A DNA stretch of 64,000 nt from CAVTWH01 sp963850915 (GTDB taxonomy: Bacteria; Actinomycetota; Actinomycetes; Mycobacteriales; Micromonosporaceae). The stretch lies in the NCBI GenBank assembly GCA_963850915.1, contig CAWKND010000005.1:1116001-1180000 (forward strand). The letters run 5' to 3'. Below the pieces are notes generated by a model. It was given only the letters and a program-made list of their open reading frames with translations. It searched no databases and had not been told where the DNA came from. This document shows, one piece after another, positions 35,957-44,200 of this stretch. The position numbers were made by a program, and so were the translations under genes. Each line of letters opens with the position of its first letter. Position 1 is the first letter of the stretch.

Positions 35957-37121
35957 CCCCCACCCGGCTGACCGCCAGGCGGCTGACACCGGCGCGCTCT
36001 CCGCGCAGGCGCTCGTGCAGCGCCAGTACACCCGCCGGGTGGCCGTCGCGCTGGTCATCATCATCGCCCTCTGGCACCTGAGCAATGACCTGGTCGCCAT
36101 GCTCTCCAGCCGGGCCGACGCCCGGCTGCCGTGGGTGATGCCGGTCGCCTGGCTGCTCTTCGCGGCGATGGCCGGTTGGCTCTGTACCGGCCTGCTGCGG
36201 CTGGACCGGGGCGCCCGCTACCCATGGCTGCTCGGTGCCGCGCTGCTGGGCGTCGCCGCCGCCGGTGACTTCGCCAGCGCGCCGGAGCAGCTGCTGTCTA
36301 CCGCGAACTGGGCCTGGGGTGCGATCGGTTGGCTGGCGATCGTGGTGTTCTGGCGCCGCCCGCTCGCCGGCCTGCTGCCACTGTTGGCCGCCAATGCCCT
36401 GGTCATGCTGCTGGTACTGGTCAACGACGGCGGCGCCGACCGGAGCGGGATCGCCCGCTACCTGACGATCGTGGTTGGTACCGGCTCGCTGCAGCTGGGG
36501 CTCGCCGGGACGGTACACGCGCTGCGCGGAGCGGCCCGCTGGATCGCCTCCGCCGCCGCGGCACGTACCGCGGTCGCCGCTGCCCAGGCCGCGGCCGAGG
36601 AGGTGCACGAGGTACGCCGGCAGCGTTACCGGCTGCTCCGCCAGGAGGTTGCCGACCTGCTCGCCGAGCTGGGCTACGGCACCGCCGACCCGGCCGACCC
36701 GGTGGTACGCCGGCGCTCGGCGACCGAGTCGGCCCGGCTGCGCCGGCTGGTGGTGGAGACCGACGACGTCCCCGACCCGCTCATCCACGAGCTGCGCGCG
36801 TGCGCCGACATCGCCGAGCGCAGTGGGGTGCTGGTGGACCTGGTGACCATGGGCGCCCCGGCGGACCTCCCGGTGGCCATCCGGCGGGCGCTGACCGAGC
36901 CACCGATCGCGGTACTCACCGCCGCCCGCAGCCGGGCCCGGTTGACCGTCACCTCGGCGCGCGGCGAGGTGGCCGTGAGCGTGCTGGCCGACGCGGATCT
37001 GGACCCGGCGGAGGTATCCGGCGGAGCGGGTCAACCGATGGCGGTCGGCCCCCGGGTGGAGGTCGGTGCGCAGCGGGACGGCGACCTGCTGTGGGTCGAG
37101 GCGCGGGTACGCACCGGCTGA
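35949..37121 (+). CDS. Membrane protein related to sensor kinases but lacking a catalytic domain
   Basis: A 390-residue protein with about six hydrophobic segments (residues 30-185), then a coiled-coil linker rich in Ala and Glu (AAAQAAAEEVHEVRRQRYRL) and about 150 soluble residues. It mimics the layout of the upstream kinase, but I see no H-box, N-box or G-box, so it is probably a non-catalytic partner or a degenerate copy. It overlaps the kinase by 8 bases, so they are almost certainly co-translated. Function unknown. Confidence 0.7.
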   Translation: MTDPHPADRQAADTGALSAQALVQRQYTRRVAVALVIIIALWHLSNDLVAMLSSRADARLPWVMPVAWLLFAAMAGWLCTGLLRLDRGARYPWLLGAALLGVAAAGDFASAPEQLLSTANWAWGAIGWLAIVVFWRRPLAGLLPLLAANALVMLLVLVNDGGADRSGIARYLTIVVGTGSLQLGLAGTVHALRGAARWIASAAAARTAVAAAQAAAEEVHEVRRQRYRLLRQEVADLLAELGYGTADPADPVVRRRSATESARLRRLVVETDDVPDPLIHELRACADIAERSGVLVDLVTMGAPADLPVAIRRALTEPPIAVLTAARSRARLTVTSARGEVAVSVLADADLDPAEVSGGAGQPMAVGPRVEVGAQRDGDLLWVEARVRTG

Positions 37122-37278
37122 CTGTCGGATATCCGGCGCCGCGTACGCCCAGCTGACCCCCCTTCGTCGATCAGGCGGTATCTTCGACGACCGCACATAG
37201 TGGACACACGGGGCAGCTGCGCGGACACGCGGCAGAGCCGGGCGTCCAGGGCGGCGTCGGGCACGGAGGGGATGCGGC

Positions 37279-38007
37279 ATGGAGCAGGAGCAGTTGCCGG
37301 AGAGCAGCGGGCCGGTTGATGGTCCGGGCGGCCTGCCGGCACAGCCGGTGTGGCGCCTCCAGCCGCTGGTACCGCTGGTACTGCGCGACGACGCGGTGGC
37401 CGAGCCACTGGACGCGTACGCGCCGAGCTTCCTGCGCGGTAGCGAGCGCCCGTGCACCGGACCCGACGAAGTGATCTACGCGGCCGTACCCGGCTGCTCG
37501 ATCATCCTGTCCAGCCGGACACCCGGCTCGCTGAGCTGGCTGGACGCGTGGCGTTCGCCGGCCCGGTGCACGGCGACGGTGACCGACAGCCGGGTCATCT
37601 TCGGCTGCCGGCTGTTCCGCGCCGAGCCGGGGCATCCGCAGGCCGGCAAGGTACTCGGCGGCCAGCTGCGGTACGACTCGGTGAACCGGGTCGGTATCTG
37701 GATCTCCCCCGGCGACAGCGACTCGCACCTGCTCATCTACGGCCGGGACCAGTGGCGGCAGTGGCGGCTGGCCATCGGTACCCCCGATCTGACTCTGGAA
37801 GGCCCGCAGCTGGCTGAGGAGATCGCCGTCGCGGTGGCCCGCCGGCACCTGTCGAACGGCCAACCGGAGCCGGACGTCGCCGGCCAGCTCTGGGCCTGCG
37901 CCGACGGGGTACGGCTGCGCCCGTCGCGCGGCCACGGGGTGACCGTAACCCTCCCCGGCGAGCTGCCGATGCCGCTGCCCGGCGGCAGCGTGCCCGAGAC
38001 CACCTGA
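37279..38007 (+). CDS. Hypothetical protein
   Basis: A 242-residue soluble protein preceded by GGAGGGGATGCGGC. Its middle is beta-rich (CSIILSSRTPGSLSWLDAW, ATVTDSRVIFGCRLF, NRVGIWISPGDSDSHLLIYG) and resembles a PH-like or bacterial-PH-domain pattern, though I cannot confirm this. No signal peptide, membrane helix or catalytic motif. It follows the kinase pair on the same strand after about 150 bases. No family is recognised. Confidence 0.6.
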   Translation: MEQEQLPESSGPVDGPGGLPAQPVWRLQPLVPLVLRDDAVAEPLDAYAPSFLRGSERPCTGPDEVIYAAVPGCSIILSSRTPGSLSWLDAWRSPARCTATVTDSRVIFGCRLFRAEPGHPQAGKVLGGQLRYDSVNRVGIWISPGDSDSHLLIYGRDQWRQWRLAIGTPDLTLEGPQLAEEIAVAVARRHLSNGQPEPDVAGQLWACADGVRLRPSRGHGVTVTLPGELPMPLPGGSVPETT

Positions 38008-38119
38008 CGAGGGGGCGGTGGGCGTCGATCCTCTCCTCGGCGCCCACCGCAGGTACCGCCGCGGGGGTGGGTGTTGGCGCGGGTGTGGCGGCGAGTATGG
38101 GTTGACCGCCCGCGCCCGG

Positions 38120-38125
38120 TAGGTT
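38120..38125 (+). promoter_or_regulatory. Leaderless -10 element of the Lrp gene (TAGGTT)
   Basis: TAGGTT ends 7 bases before GTG 38133 but only one base before GTG 38127. The spacing found across the window therefore selects 38133 as the true start. Confidence 0.55.
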
Positions 38126-38132
38126 CGTGACC

Positions 38133-38630
38133 GTGGAAGAGATCGACCGCGCGATCATCGGCGCCCTCTCGGCGGATGGCCGGCTGTCCTACACCGACCT
38201 CGCCGAGCGGGTCGGGCTCTCGGTGTCCGCTGTGCACCAGCGGGTACGCCGGTTGGAGCAGCGGGGCGTGGTCAAGGGGTACGCGGCGCGGCTGGACTAT
38301 GAAGCGGTTGGGCTGCCGTTGACCGCGTTCGTGGCGATCCGGCCGATCGACGCCGCCGCGCCGGACGACGCCCCGGAGCGGCTGGCCAAGCTGCCCGAGA
38401 TCGAGTCGTGCTACTCGGTCGCCGGCGAGGACTTCTACCTGCTGCTGGTGCGCGTGAAGAGCCCGAGTGACCTGGAGCGGCTACTGCACGAGATCCGGGT
38501 GGCCGCAAACGTGACCACCCGGACCACGGTGGTGCTCTCCACGCCGTACGAGGGGCGCCCGTTGGACGTCACGCCGCCGGCGACGGCTCCTGCGGGGACT
38601 GCGGAACAGGCGAGTTCCACTGGCGAATAG
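38133..38630 (+). CDS. Lrp/AsnC-family transcriptional regulator
   Basis: A 165-residue regulator with an N-terminal HTH (EEIDRAIIGALSADGRLSYTDLAERVGLSVSAVHQRVRRLE) and a C-terminal RAM ligand-binding domain (LTAFVAIRPID to VAGEDFYLLLVRVKSPSDLERLL). Lrp-type proteins respond to amino acids. The start follows the leaderless pattern (38133). Its last 62 bases overlap the convergent phosphatase gene. The C-terminal 25 residues are Pro/Ala/Thr-rich and beyond the family core. Confidence 0.88.
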   Translation: MEEIDRAIIGALSADGRLSYTDLAERVGLSVSAVHQRVRRLEQRGVVKGYAARLDYEAVGLPLTAFVAIRPIDAAAPDDAPERLAKLPEIESCYSVAGEDFYLLLVRVKSPSDLERLLHEIRVAANVTTRTTVVLSTPYEGRPLDVTPPATAPAGTAEQASSTGE

Positions 38631-39189
38631 CCCGTTCGCCGTGGTCGTGACCGAGCAGCGAGATGGTCGCGGTGTCCAGCGCCAGCGCCCCCCCGTAGCC
38701 GGCAGCCAGCCCGATCCAGCGCGCGCCGGCTACCCGTAGGCTGTGCCCGTGCGCGACCAGCGCCACGTCACCGTCCTGTGCCGCCGCCTCGGCCCGGGCC
38801 AGTACCCGGTCCAGCCGGGTACCCACCTCTTCAGGTGACTCGCCGCCCGGGCAGCCGTCCCGCCACAGCAGCCAGCCCGGCCGCTGGAGCCGGATCTGAG
38901 CCGTGGTGACCCCCTCGTAGTCGCCGTAGCGCCACTCGGCGAGGTCTTCGTCGACCGCGGTGACGTCCAGCCCGGCGAGGGCCGCGGTGTCGAGCGCGCG
39001 CTTGCGGGGGCTGCAGAAGACCGCCGCGAACCGGTACCCGCGCAGCGCGCCGGCGAGTGCCTTCGCCTGGCGCTCGCCATCCGCCGTGAGCGGCAGGTCG
39101 GTGACCGACGTGTGCCGGCCGGCCACGCTCCACTCGGTGGCACCGTGCCGGATCAGTACCAGCTCACCTGCCTGTCGGGCGCCTGTCAC
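38569..39189 (-). CDS. Histidine phosphatase (phosphoglycerate-mutase-like)
   Basis: A 206-residue phosphatase. The catalytic His is in LVLIRHGATEWS; the acidic and second-His sites are LAEWRYGDYEG and VALVAHGHSLR. The motif RHGxTEW and the length suggest a broad-specificity phosphatase. GTG 39189 overlaps the previous stop (GTGA), so it is translationally coupled to the tautomerase-like gene. It overlaps the Lrp gene tail to tail. Confidence 0.88.
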   Translation of the reverse strand: MTGARQAGELVLIRHGATEWSVAGRHTSVTDLPLTADGERQAKALAGALRGYRFAAVFCSPRKRALDTAALAGLDVTAVDEDLAEWRYGDYEGVTTAQIRLQRPGWLLWRDGCPGGESPEEVGTRLDRVLARAEAAAQDGDVALVAHGHSLRVAGARWIGLAAGYGGALALDTATISLLGHDHGERAIRQWNSPVPQSPQEPSPAA

Positions 39190-39572
39190 GAAGCGCTGCC
39201 GATCGGGTACGTCAGCAGCAGTTCGTCGCCGGGTACGCCACGGATGCCCCAGTTGCCGCGCGGCGTCTCGAAGATGGTGATCTCCAGGTCGTCGGGGTGC
39301 TGGCCCAGCTCCTGCCAGCGCGCGAACAGGGAGGTGATCAGCGTGCGTTTGGTGTCCCCGGTACGCCCCTCGAACATGGAGATCTCGATGACCGTGTACC
39401 CGGCACCGCGTGGGTGCAGGAAATCCTCCTCGTCCAGCGGGATGAAGCGCTGGAACCGCTTCTCGTCGGGGAGTTGCAGCGCCTCGACGAGGCACTCGTG
39501 CACTGCCCGGGACAGTGGCTCGCGCAGCCCCGCCAGGGATCCGCGGCTGCCGTAGATCTTCACCTGCGCCAT
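39186..39572 (-). CDS. Tautomerase-superfamily protein without the N-terminal proline
   Basis: A 128-residue protein with the two-strand beta-alpha-beta pattern of tautomerases (MAQVKIYGSR, TVIEISMFEGRTGDTKRTLI, DLEITIFETPRGNWGIRG). The catalytic N-terminal Pro of classic tautomerases is replaced by Ala (MAQ), so normal chemistry is not expected. The start is supported by TACGGT 6 bases upstream. PRGNWGIRG is a strongly conserved-looking motif. Coupled with the downstream phosphatase. Confidence 0.75.
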   Translation of the reverse strand: MAQVKIYGSRGSLAGLREPLSRAVHECLVEALQLPDEKRFQRFIPLDEEDFLHPRGAGYTVIEISMFEGRTGDTKRTLITSLFARWQELGQHPDDLEITIFETPRGNWGIRGVPGDELLLTYPIGSAS

Positions 39573-39578
39573 GCTCGC

Positions 39579-39584
39579 ACCGTA
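39579..39584 (-). promoter_or_regulatory. Leaderless -10 element of the tautomerase-like gene (TACGGT)
   Basis: On the minus strand TACGGT ends 6 bases (GCGAGC) before ATG 39572. Confidence 0.5.
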
Positions 39585-39676
39585 CCCGTCCAACCGGGAT
39601 CCGCGCGGCCACCCACCGCTGACCGGCCTCCGGTCCCTTCCCTGTCCGACCCGAAGCGTTGGGCGGCGGTAACCTA

Positions 39677-39690
39677 GCATCCTAGGATGC
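39677..39690. promoter_or_regulatory. Perfect 14-bp palindrome GCATCCTAGGATGC
   Basis: The palindrome lies in the 282-base gap between the tautomerase-like gene and csbD. Its centre contains TAGGAT, which could serve as a -10 with TTGGGC 18 bases upstream. It could be an operator for either flanking gene. Confidence 0.5.
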
Positions 39691-39766
39691 CTTAGCGGGT
39701 GTGGCCCGGAAACACCAAAGAGCAATGACGTGCTTCGCACTCGCTCCAACAAACAAGGGGCAGGGC

Positions 39767-39792
39767 GTTTGTCGGGGCGGCCGGGCGGGTAC
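39767..39792 (+). promoter_or_regulatory. Candidate general-stress (sigma-B/SigF-type) promoter of csbD
   Basis: GTTT at 39767-39770, a 16-base spacer, then GGGTAC at 39787-39792. This matches the actinobacterial sigma-B/SigF consensus as I recall it (GTTT, 14-17 bases, GGGTAY). Transcription would start near 39799 and leave a leader of about 55 bases. Confidence 0.6.
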
Positions 39793-39854
39793 GCCAGGAG
39801 TGTCAACGTCGGCGCGGCAATCCAGAGCGCTGACACGGGACGAGGAGGTACCCG

Positions 39855-40055
39855 ATGTCGTACGCGGACAAGGCCCAGAACCAGGCCGAGGAAGCCAAGG
39901 GCAAGGCCAAGGAGTGGTTCGGCGACAAGACCGACAACGAATCGCTCCAGGCGGAGGGTGTACGCGACCAGGCGCACGCCAACGTGAAGCAGGCCGGCGA
40001 GCACATGAAGGACGCCGGCCGCGACGCGAAGGACGCGGTGACCGGTCGTAGCTGA
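39855..40055 (+). CDS. CsbD-family stress protein
   Basis: A 66-residue hydrophilic, helical protein, rich in Lys, Asp, Glu and Ala, with DKAQNQAEEAKGKAKEWFGD and KDAGRDAKDAVTGRS. CsbD proteins belong to the general stress regulon in Bacillus. The start has GAGGAGGTACCCG upstream, a strong ribosome binding site. A stress-type promoter lies 63 bases upstream of the ATG, which fits the family role. A bidirectional hairpin follows. Confidence 0.9.
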   Translation: MSYADKAQNQAEEAKGKAKEWFGDKTDNESLQAEGVRDQAHANVKQAGEHMKDAGRDAKDAVTGRS

Positions 40056-40078
40056 CCCTCGCGGTACCAACAAAAGCA

Positions 40079-40110
40079 GGGCCCCCGTCTCCCTCAGGTG
40101 ATGGGGGCCC
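40079..40110. terminator. Bidirectional terminator between csbD and kamA
   Basis: GGGCCCCC and GGGGGCCC form a perfect 8-bp stem with a 16-base loop. Read on the minus strand it is followed by TGCTTTTGTTGG, so it can end the leftward kamA transcript, and it also lies 23 bases past csbD. Confidence 0.8.
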
Positions 40111-40140
40111 TCGCCTGTCCGGCGCCGGGCGCGCGGCGAG

Positions 40141-41493
40141 TCAGGCCAGCCGGGAAAGCTCCTTGCGCCACCACTTCTGGCCCGACTCGGGCAGCGTGTC
40201 GATCGGGTCGTAGTAGGCGTACCGGCGGGCCAGCGCCTCCGGGTCGGACTGCTCGATCGAGGTGCGGTAGTTCTTGGTCCAGTAGGAGATTCCGTGCTCC
40301 CGGTCGTACTCGGTGAGCATGTGTACCCAGCGCTTGCCGACGAACGGCACGTCGCACACGATCCGCGGGGTGGCGTACCCGGGCAGGTAGCCCATGATGT
40401 CGTGCTGCAGTGCCTGCGCGTCGGCGACCGACACCCGCCAGTGCTCGGCACCCGGGATCATGTCGCACATGTAGAAGTAGTAGGGCAGGATGCCGGCCTC
40501 GCCCTGCAGCGCGAAGCACAGGTCCAGCAGGTCGGGGGTGCGCGCGTTGACTCCGCGCATCAGTACCCCCTGGTTGCGCACGTCCCGGACGCCCACCTCC
40601 AGCGCCGTCTGCGCGGCCTTCGCGACCAGCGGGGTCAGCGAATTGGCGTGGTTGACGTGCGTGTGGATGGCCAGATTGACGCCGCGCCGGGCGGCGGTGC
40701 GGGCGACCCGCTCCAGCCCCTCCACCACCTCGGGCTGCAGCCAGTGCTGGGGCAGCCCCATCAGCGCCTTGGTCGCCAGCCGGATGTCCCGGATGGTGGT
40801 GATCTCCAGCAGCCGCATCAGGAACGACTCGAGGTTCTTCCACGGCACGTTGGCCACGTCGCCACCGGAGACGACGACATCGCGGACACCGGGGTGCTCG
40901 CGGAGGTAGGCGATCATGCCGTCGTAGCGGTCCACCGGCTTCAGGGTGAGCTTCAGCTTCTCGACCGCGGGGGTGGAGTTGCCGACCAGGTCCATCCGGG
41001 TGCAGTGGCCGCAGTACTGCGGGCAGGTGGAGAGCAGCTCGGCGAGCACCTTCGTGGGGTACCGGTGGGTCAGCCCCTCGGCCACCCACATGTCGTGCTC
41101 GTGCAGCGAGTCGCGGCTGGCGTACGGGTGGCTGGGCCAGTCGGCGCGCCGGTCCGAGGCGACCGGGATCATGTACCGGCGGACCGGATCGGCGTAGAAC
41201 GAGTCCGTGTCGGGGACGGCCGTGGGCACCATGGTGTTGAGCATCTGCGGGGGTACCAGCATCGACATGGTGGCGCTGGTCTGCTGGTCGGCGAGCAGGT
41301 CGGCGTAGAAGCGCTCGTCGAGGAGGTCGCCGTACAGCTCGCGCAGCTGCTTGACGTTCTTCACGCAGTGGGCGCGCTGCCACTGGGCGGACTCCCACTG
41401 ATCGCGGGTCACCGTGCGCCAGCCGGGCAGCCGGGTCCAGTCGGGCTCGACCAGCTCGCGCCGGCGGTACTCGTACGGCTGGCCCTCGATCAC
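40141..41493 (-). CDS. kamA: Lysine 2,3-aminomutase-like radical SAM enzyme
   Basis: Radical SAM, PLP-dependent mutase that would convert L-lysine to beta-lysine. It has 450 residues. The [4Fe-4S]/SAM motif is CPQYCGHC (Cys157, Cys161, Cys164), followed by TRMDLVGN; VVVSGGDVANVPW is the SAM-ribose strand and FVGKRW contains the probable PLP Lys (about 387). It is longer than the clostridial enzyme, its PLP-Lys segment is VGKRW rather than the Gly-rich one I expect, and it lacks a C-terminal Cys-rich zinc site, so it is a divergent clade. GTG 41493 follows AGGAGG. It is divergent from kdd and the rest of the kam operon. Confidence 0.87.
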   Translation of the reverse strand: MIEGQPYEYRRRELVEPDWTRLPGWRTVTRDQWESAQWQRAHCVKNVKQLRELYGDLLDERFYADLLADQQTSATMSMLVPPQMLNTMVPTAVPDTDSFYADPVRRYMIPVASDRRADWPSHPYASRDSLHEHDMWVAEGLTHRYPTKVLAELLSTCPQYCGHCTRMDLVGNSTPAVEKLKLTLKPVDRYDGMIAYLREHPGVRDVVVSGGDVANVPWKNLESFLMRLLEITTIRDIRLATKALMGLPQHWLQPEVVEGLERVARTAARRGVNLAIHTHVNHANSLTPLVAKAAQTALEVGVRDVRNQGVLMRGVNARTPDLLDLCFALQGEAGILPYYFYMCDMIPGAEHWRVSVADAQALQHDIMGYLPGYATPRIVCDVPFVGKRWVHMLTEYDREHGISYWTKNYRTSIEQSDPEALARRYAYYDPIDTLPESGQKWWRKELSRLA

Positions 41494-41598
41494 GGGACCT
41501 CCTGTTGCGCTAGGTTAGGGGAGCTGGAGAATTTCCTGTTCGAAGGCTAGTCTGCCGAAATACTTCCCGCAATGCTGCGTCTCGCTTGGAGGACTGTG

Positions 41599-42630
41599 AT
41601 GACCTCGCCCGTCGGCCTGCACCGCGTACTGGAGCCGGTCGGGGTACTGCCGCAGGCCGCCAGCCGGTTGGACGCCGACCCGCGGGTGGGCGCCGACGAG
41701 GTACGCATCGCGGTGCAGCGGCTCAACCTGGACGCGGCGAGTTTCCGGCAGCTGTCGACCAAGCACGGTGGGGACGGGGCGGCGGTACGCGCCGAGGTGC
41801 TGGAGATCATCGCCAGCCGGGGCAAGATGCAGAACCCGGTCACCGGCTCGGGCGGGATGCTGATCGGCACCGTGGAGGCGGTCGGCCCCGAGTCACCGCT
41901 CGGCCTGGTGCCGGGGGACCGGGTGGCCACCCTGGTGTCGCTCACCCTGACGCCGCTGCTGATCACCGACGGGCTGGCCGGCTGGGACGGGCGCTCCGAG
42001 CAGGTACCGGCTGCCGGGTCGGCGATCCTGTTCGGTCGCTCGATCGCCGCGAAGCTGCCCGACGATCTCGACCCCGAGCTGGCCCTCGCGGTGATGGACG
42101 TGTGCGGCGCGCCGGCGCTCACCCGCCGGGTGGTCGGTGGCTACCGGCAACCCACGGTCGCGGTGATCGGCGGGGCGGGCAAGAGCGGGTCGCTGTCCCT
42201 GGCCGCGGCCCGGGACGCGGGTGCCGCAAAGACCGTCGGGATCGTCCCGGTACCGGCGGAAGCCGCGCGACTGGAAGCCGCGGGGATCGCGGACGCCGTG
42301 GCGCTCGCTGACGCCCGTGACCCGGTGGCGCTGGGAAGCGCGGTGACCGGGGCGCTGGGCGGGCCGGCCGATGTGACCGTGGTCTGCGTGGACGTACCCG
42401 GCTGCGAGCACGGGGCGATCCTGGCCACGGCCGACGGGGGTACCGTGATCTTCTTCTCGATGGCCACCTCGTTCGCGGCGGCGGCGCTGGGCGCCGAGGG
42501 GCTGGCAGCCGACGTCACCATGCTGATCGGTAACGGGTACGCCCCGGGCCACGCCGAGTACGCGCTGGAGCTGCTCCGCACGCAGCCCGGCGTGCGGTCG
42601 CTGTTCGCTTCCCGGCTGGCGGCAGACTGA
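41599..42630 (+). CDS. kdd: L-erythro-3,5-diaminohexanoate dehydrogenase
   Basis: NAD-dependent enzyme of the beta-lysine pathway that oxidises 3,5-diaminohexanoate to 3-keto-5-aminohexanoate. It has 343 residues in two parts: an N-terminal ADH-like domain (KMQNPVTGSGGMLIGTVEAVG) and a Rossmann domain with VAVIGGAGKSGSLSLAAARDAGA. ATG 41599 has GGAGG six bases upstream, with an earlier in-frame ATG at 41572 rejected for lack of one. MQNPVTGSGG and FFSMATSFAAAALGAEG look family-specific. First gene of the rightward kam operon. Confidence 0.85.
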   Translation: MTSPVGLHRVLEPVGVLPQAASRLDADPRVGADEVRIAVQRLNLDAASFRQLSTKHGGDGAAVRAEVLEIIASRGKMQNPVTGSGGMLIGTVEAVGPESPLGLVPGDRVATLVSLTLTPLLITDGLAGWDGRSEQVPAAGSAILFGRSIAAKLPDDLDPELALAVMDVCGAPALTRRVVGGYRQPTVAVIGGAGKSGSLSLAAARDAGAAKTVGIVPVPAEAARLEAAGIADAVALADARDPVALGSAVTGALGGPADVTVVCVDVPGCEHGAILATADGGTVIFFSMATSFAAAALGAEGLAADVTMLIGNGYAPGHAEYALELLRTQPGVRSLFASRLAAD

Positions 42631-42635
42631 ACGGC

Positions 42636-44174
42636 ATGACCCCCACGACGCTCTACCGCAACGGGCGGGTGCACTCGCCGGCCGACCCGCGGGCCACCGC
42701 ACTGTTCGTCGAGGACGGGCGAATTGCCTGGCTGGGCCCGGACGAGGACGCCCCGACCGGCGCCGAAGCGGTGTACGACCTGGCCGGTGGCCTACTCACG
42801 CCGGGTTTTGTGGACGCGCACGTACACACCACGGATACCGGCATCGTGCTGCTCGGGCTGGACCTGGCCGGTACCCGCTCGGCGGCCGAGGTCTTGGCGC
42901 GGGTGGAGCGGCACGCGGCCCGGCTGCCCGCCGACGCGGTGGTACTCGGGCACGGCTGGGACGAGTCGTTCTGGACCGACGAGACGCCCCCGTCAGCCAC
43001 CGAGCTGGACCGGGCGGGGGCTGGTCGCCGGGTGTACCTGGCGCAGGCCAGCGTGCACTCCGCCCTGGTCTCCAGCCCGCTGCTGGCGCAGTGCCCCACG
43101 GACACGCCCGGCTATCAGGACAACGGGCTGCTCCGGCGGGAGGCGCACCACGTCGTACGGGAACTCGCGATGGGCGCGCTCACCCCGGGGCAGCGCCGGA
43201 TCGCCCAGCGGGGTGCCCTGTCCCGGGCGGCGGCGCTGGGCATCGTGGCGGTACACGAGTGCGGCGGGCCGGGTACCTCCTCGGAGTCGGACTTCCAGGC
43301 GGTACTGGAGCTTGGCCGGTCGGGCGAGCTGCCCGAGGTGTACGGCTACTGGGGTGAGCTGAACGCCGCCGGGAAGGCACGCGAGCTGGGCGCGATCGGG
43401 GCCGGTGGCGACCTGTACGCCGACGGTGCGCTGGGCTCGCGGACCGCGCACCTGCGCCAGCCGTACGTCGACACGGGCGGCTGCGGTGCCGGGTACGTCA
43501 CCGCCGAGCAGGTCGGTACGCACCTGGTGCAGTGCACGGAGACGGGGCTGCAGGGCGGTTTCCACGCGATCGGCGACCGGGCGATCGCGACGGTACTGGC
43601 CGGCTTCGCGCTGGCCGCCATGCGGGTCGGGGTGGATGCCATCCGGGACGGCCGGCACCGCATCGAGCACCTGGAGATCCTGGACAAGTCGCTGATCGCC
43701 GGACTGGTCAACTTCGGCGTGATGGCGAGCGTGCAGCCCGCCTTCGACCGGCTCTGGGGTGGCGACGACGCGATGTACGCCCACCGACTCGGGGTGGAGC
43801 GCTCGCTTGCCTCCAACCCGCTGGGTGCGCTGGCCGGGGTGGGGGTACCGATGGCGTTCGGCTCGGACGCGCCGGTCACGCCACTGGACCCGTGGGGCAC
43901 GATCCGCGCGGCGATGCGGCACCACAACCCGGTACAGCGGCTGGGGGTACGGCAGGGGTTCGCGGCGCACACGCGTGGTGGGTGGCGGGCGGCGTGCCGG
44001 GACGACGAAGGGGTACTCGCGCCGGGCGCGCCGGCCACCTTCGCGGTGTGGCAGCCGAGCGAGCTGGTGAACGGGCTGCCCCGGCTGGTACCCGCCGATG
44101 AGGAGGAACCACTCCCGCAGCTGCCGGTGTGCCGGCGGACCGTGCTGCGCGGCAACGTGATCTTTGATAGTTGA
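42636..44174 (+). CDS. Metal-dependent amidohydrolase (YtcJ-like)
   Basis: An amidohydrolase-superfamily enzyme of 512 residues. The HxH metal site is GFVDAHVHTTDTG (His62, His64); further ligands are probably in VAVHECGGPG, GGFHAIGDRA and MAFGSDAPVTP (Asp). The N-terminus forms the small beta-sandwich (LYRNGRVHSP...LFVEDGRIAWLG). YtcJ-like proteins hydrolyse amides of unknown kind. It lies 5 bases after kdd and 26 bases before kamD, so it is part of the operon, where a cleavage enzyme (Kce) would be expected in clostridial clusters. Confidence 0.85.
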   Translation: MTPTTLYRNGRVHSPADPRATALFVEDGRIAWLGPDEDAPTGAEAVYDLAGGLLTPGFVDAHVHTTDTGIVLLGLDLAGTRSAAEVLARVERHAARLPADAVVLGHGWDESFWTDETPPSATELDRAGAGRRVYLAQASVHSALVSSPLLAQCPTDTPGYQDNGLLRREAHHVVRELAMGALTPGQRRIAQRGALSRAAALGIVAVHECGGPGTSSESDFQAVLELGRSGELPEVYGYWGELNAAGKARELGAIGAGGDLYADGALGSRTAHLRQPYVDTGGCGAGYVTAEQVGTHLVQCTETGLQGGFHAIGDRAIATVLAGFALAAMRVGVDAIRDGRHRIEHLEILDKSLIAGLVNFGVMASVQPAFDRLWGGDDAMYAHRLGVERSLASNPLGALAGVGVPMAFGSDAPVTPLDPWGTIRAAMRHHNPVQRLGVRQGFAAHTRGGWRAACRDDEGVLAPGAPATFAVWQPSELVNGLPRLVPADEEEPLPQLPVCRRTVLRGNVIFDS

Positions 44175-44200
44175 TTTTCCAGAACTGAGGAGGAACCACC

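Noticed and set aside
38127..38132. GTG 38127 as the lrp start
   Set aside because: It lies one base from the TAGGTT element; GTG 38133 fits the 6-8 base spacing of the other leaderless genes and loses only two residues.
41494..41598. A cobalamin riboswitch in front of the kam genes
   Set aside because: The divergent gap is about 105 bases and shows no B12 box; nothing similar is seen in 48263-48833 either.
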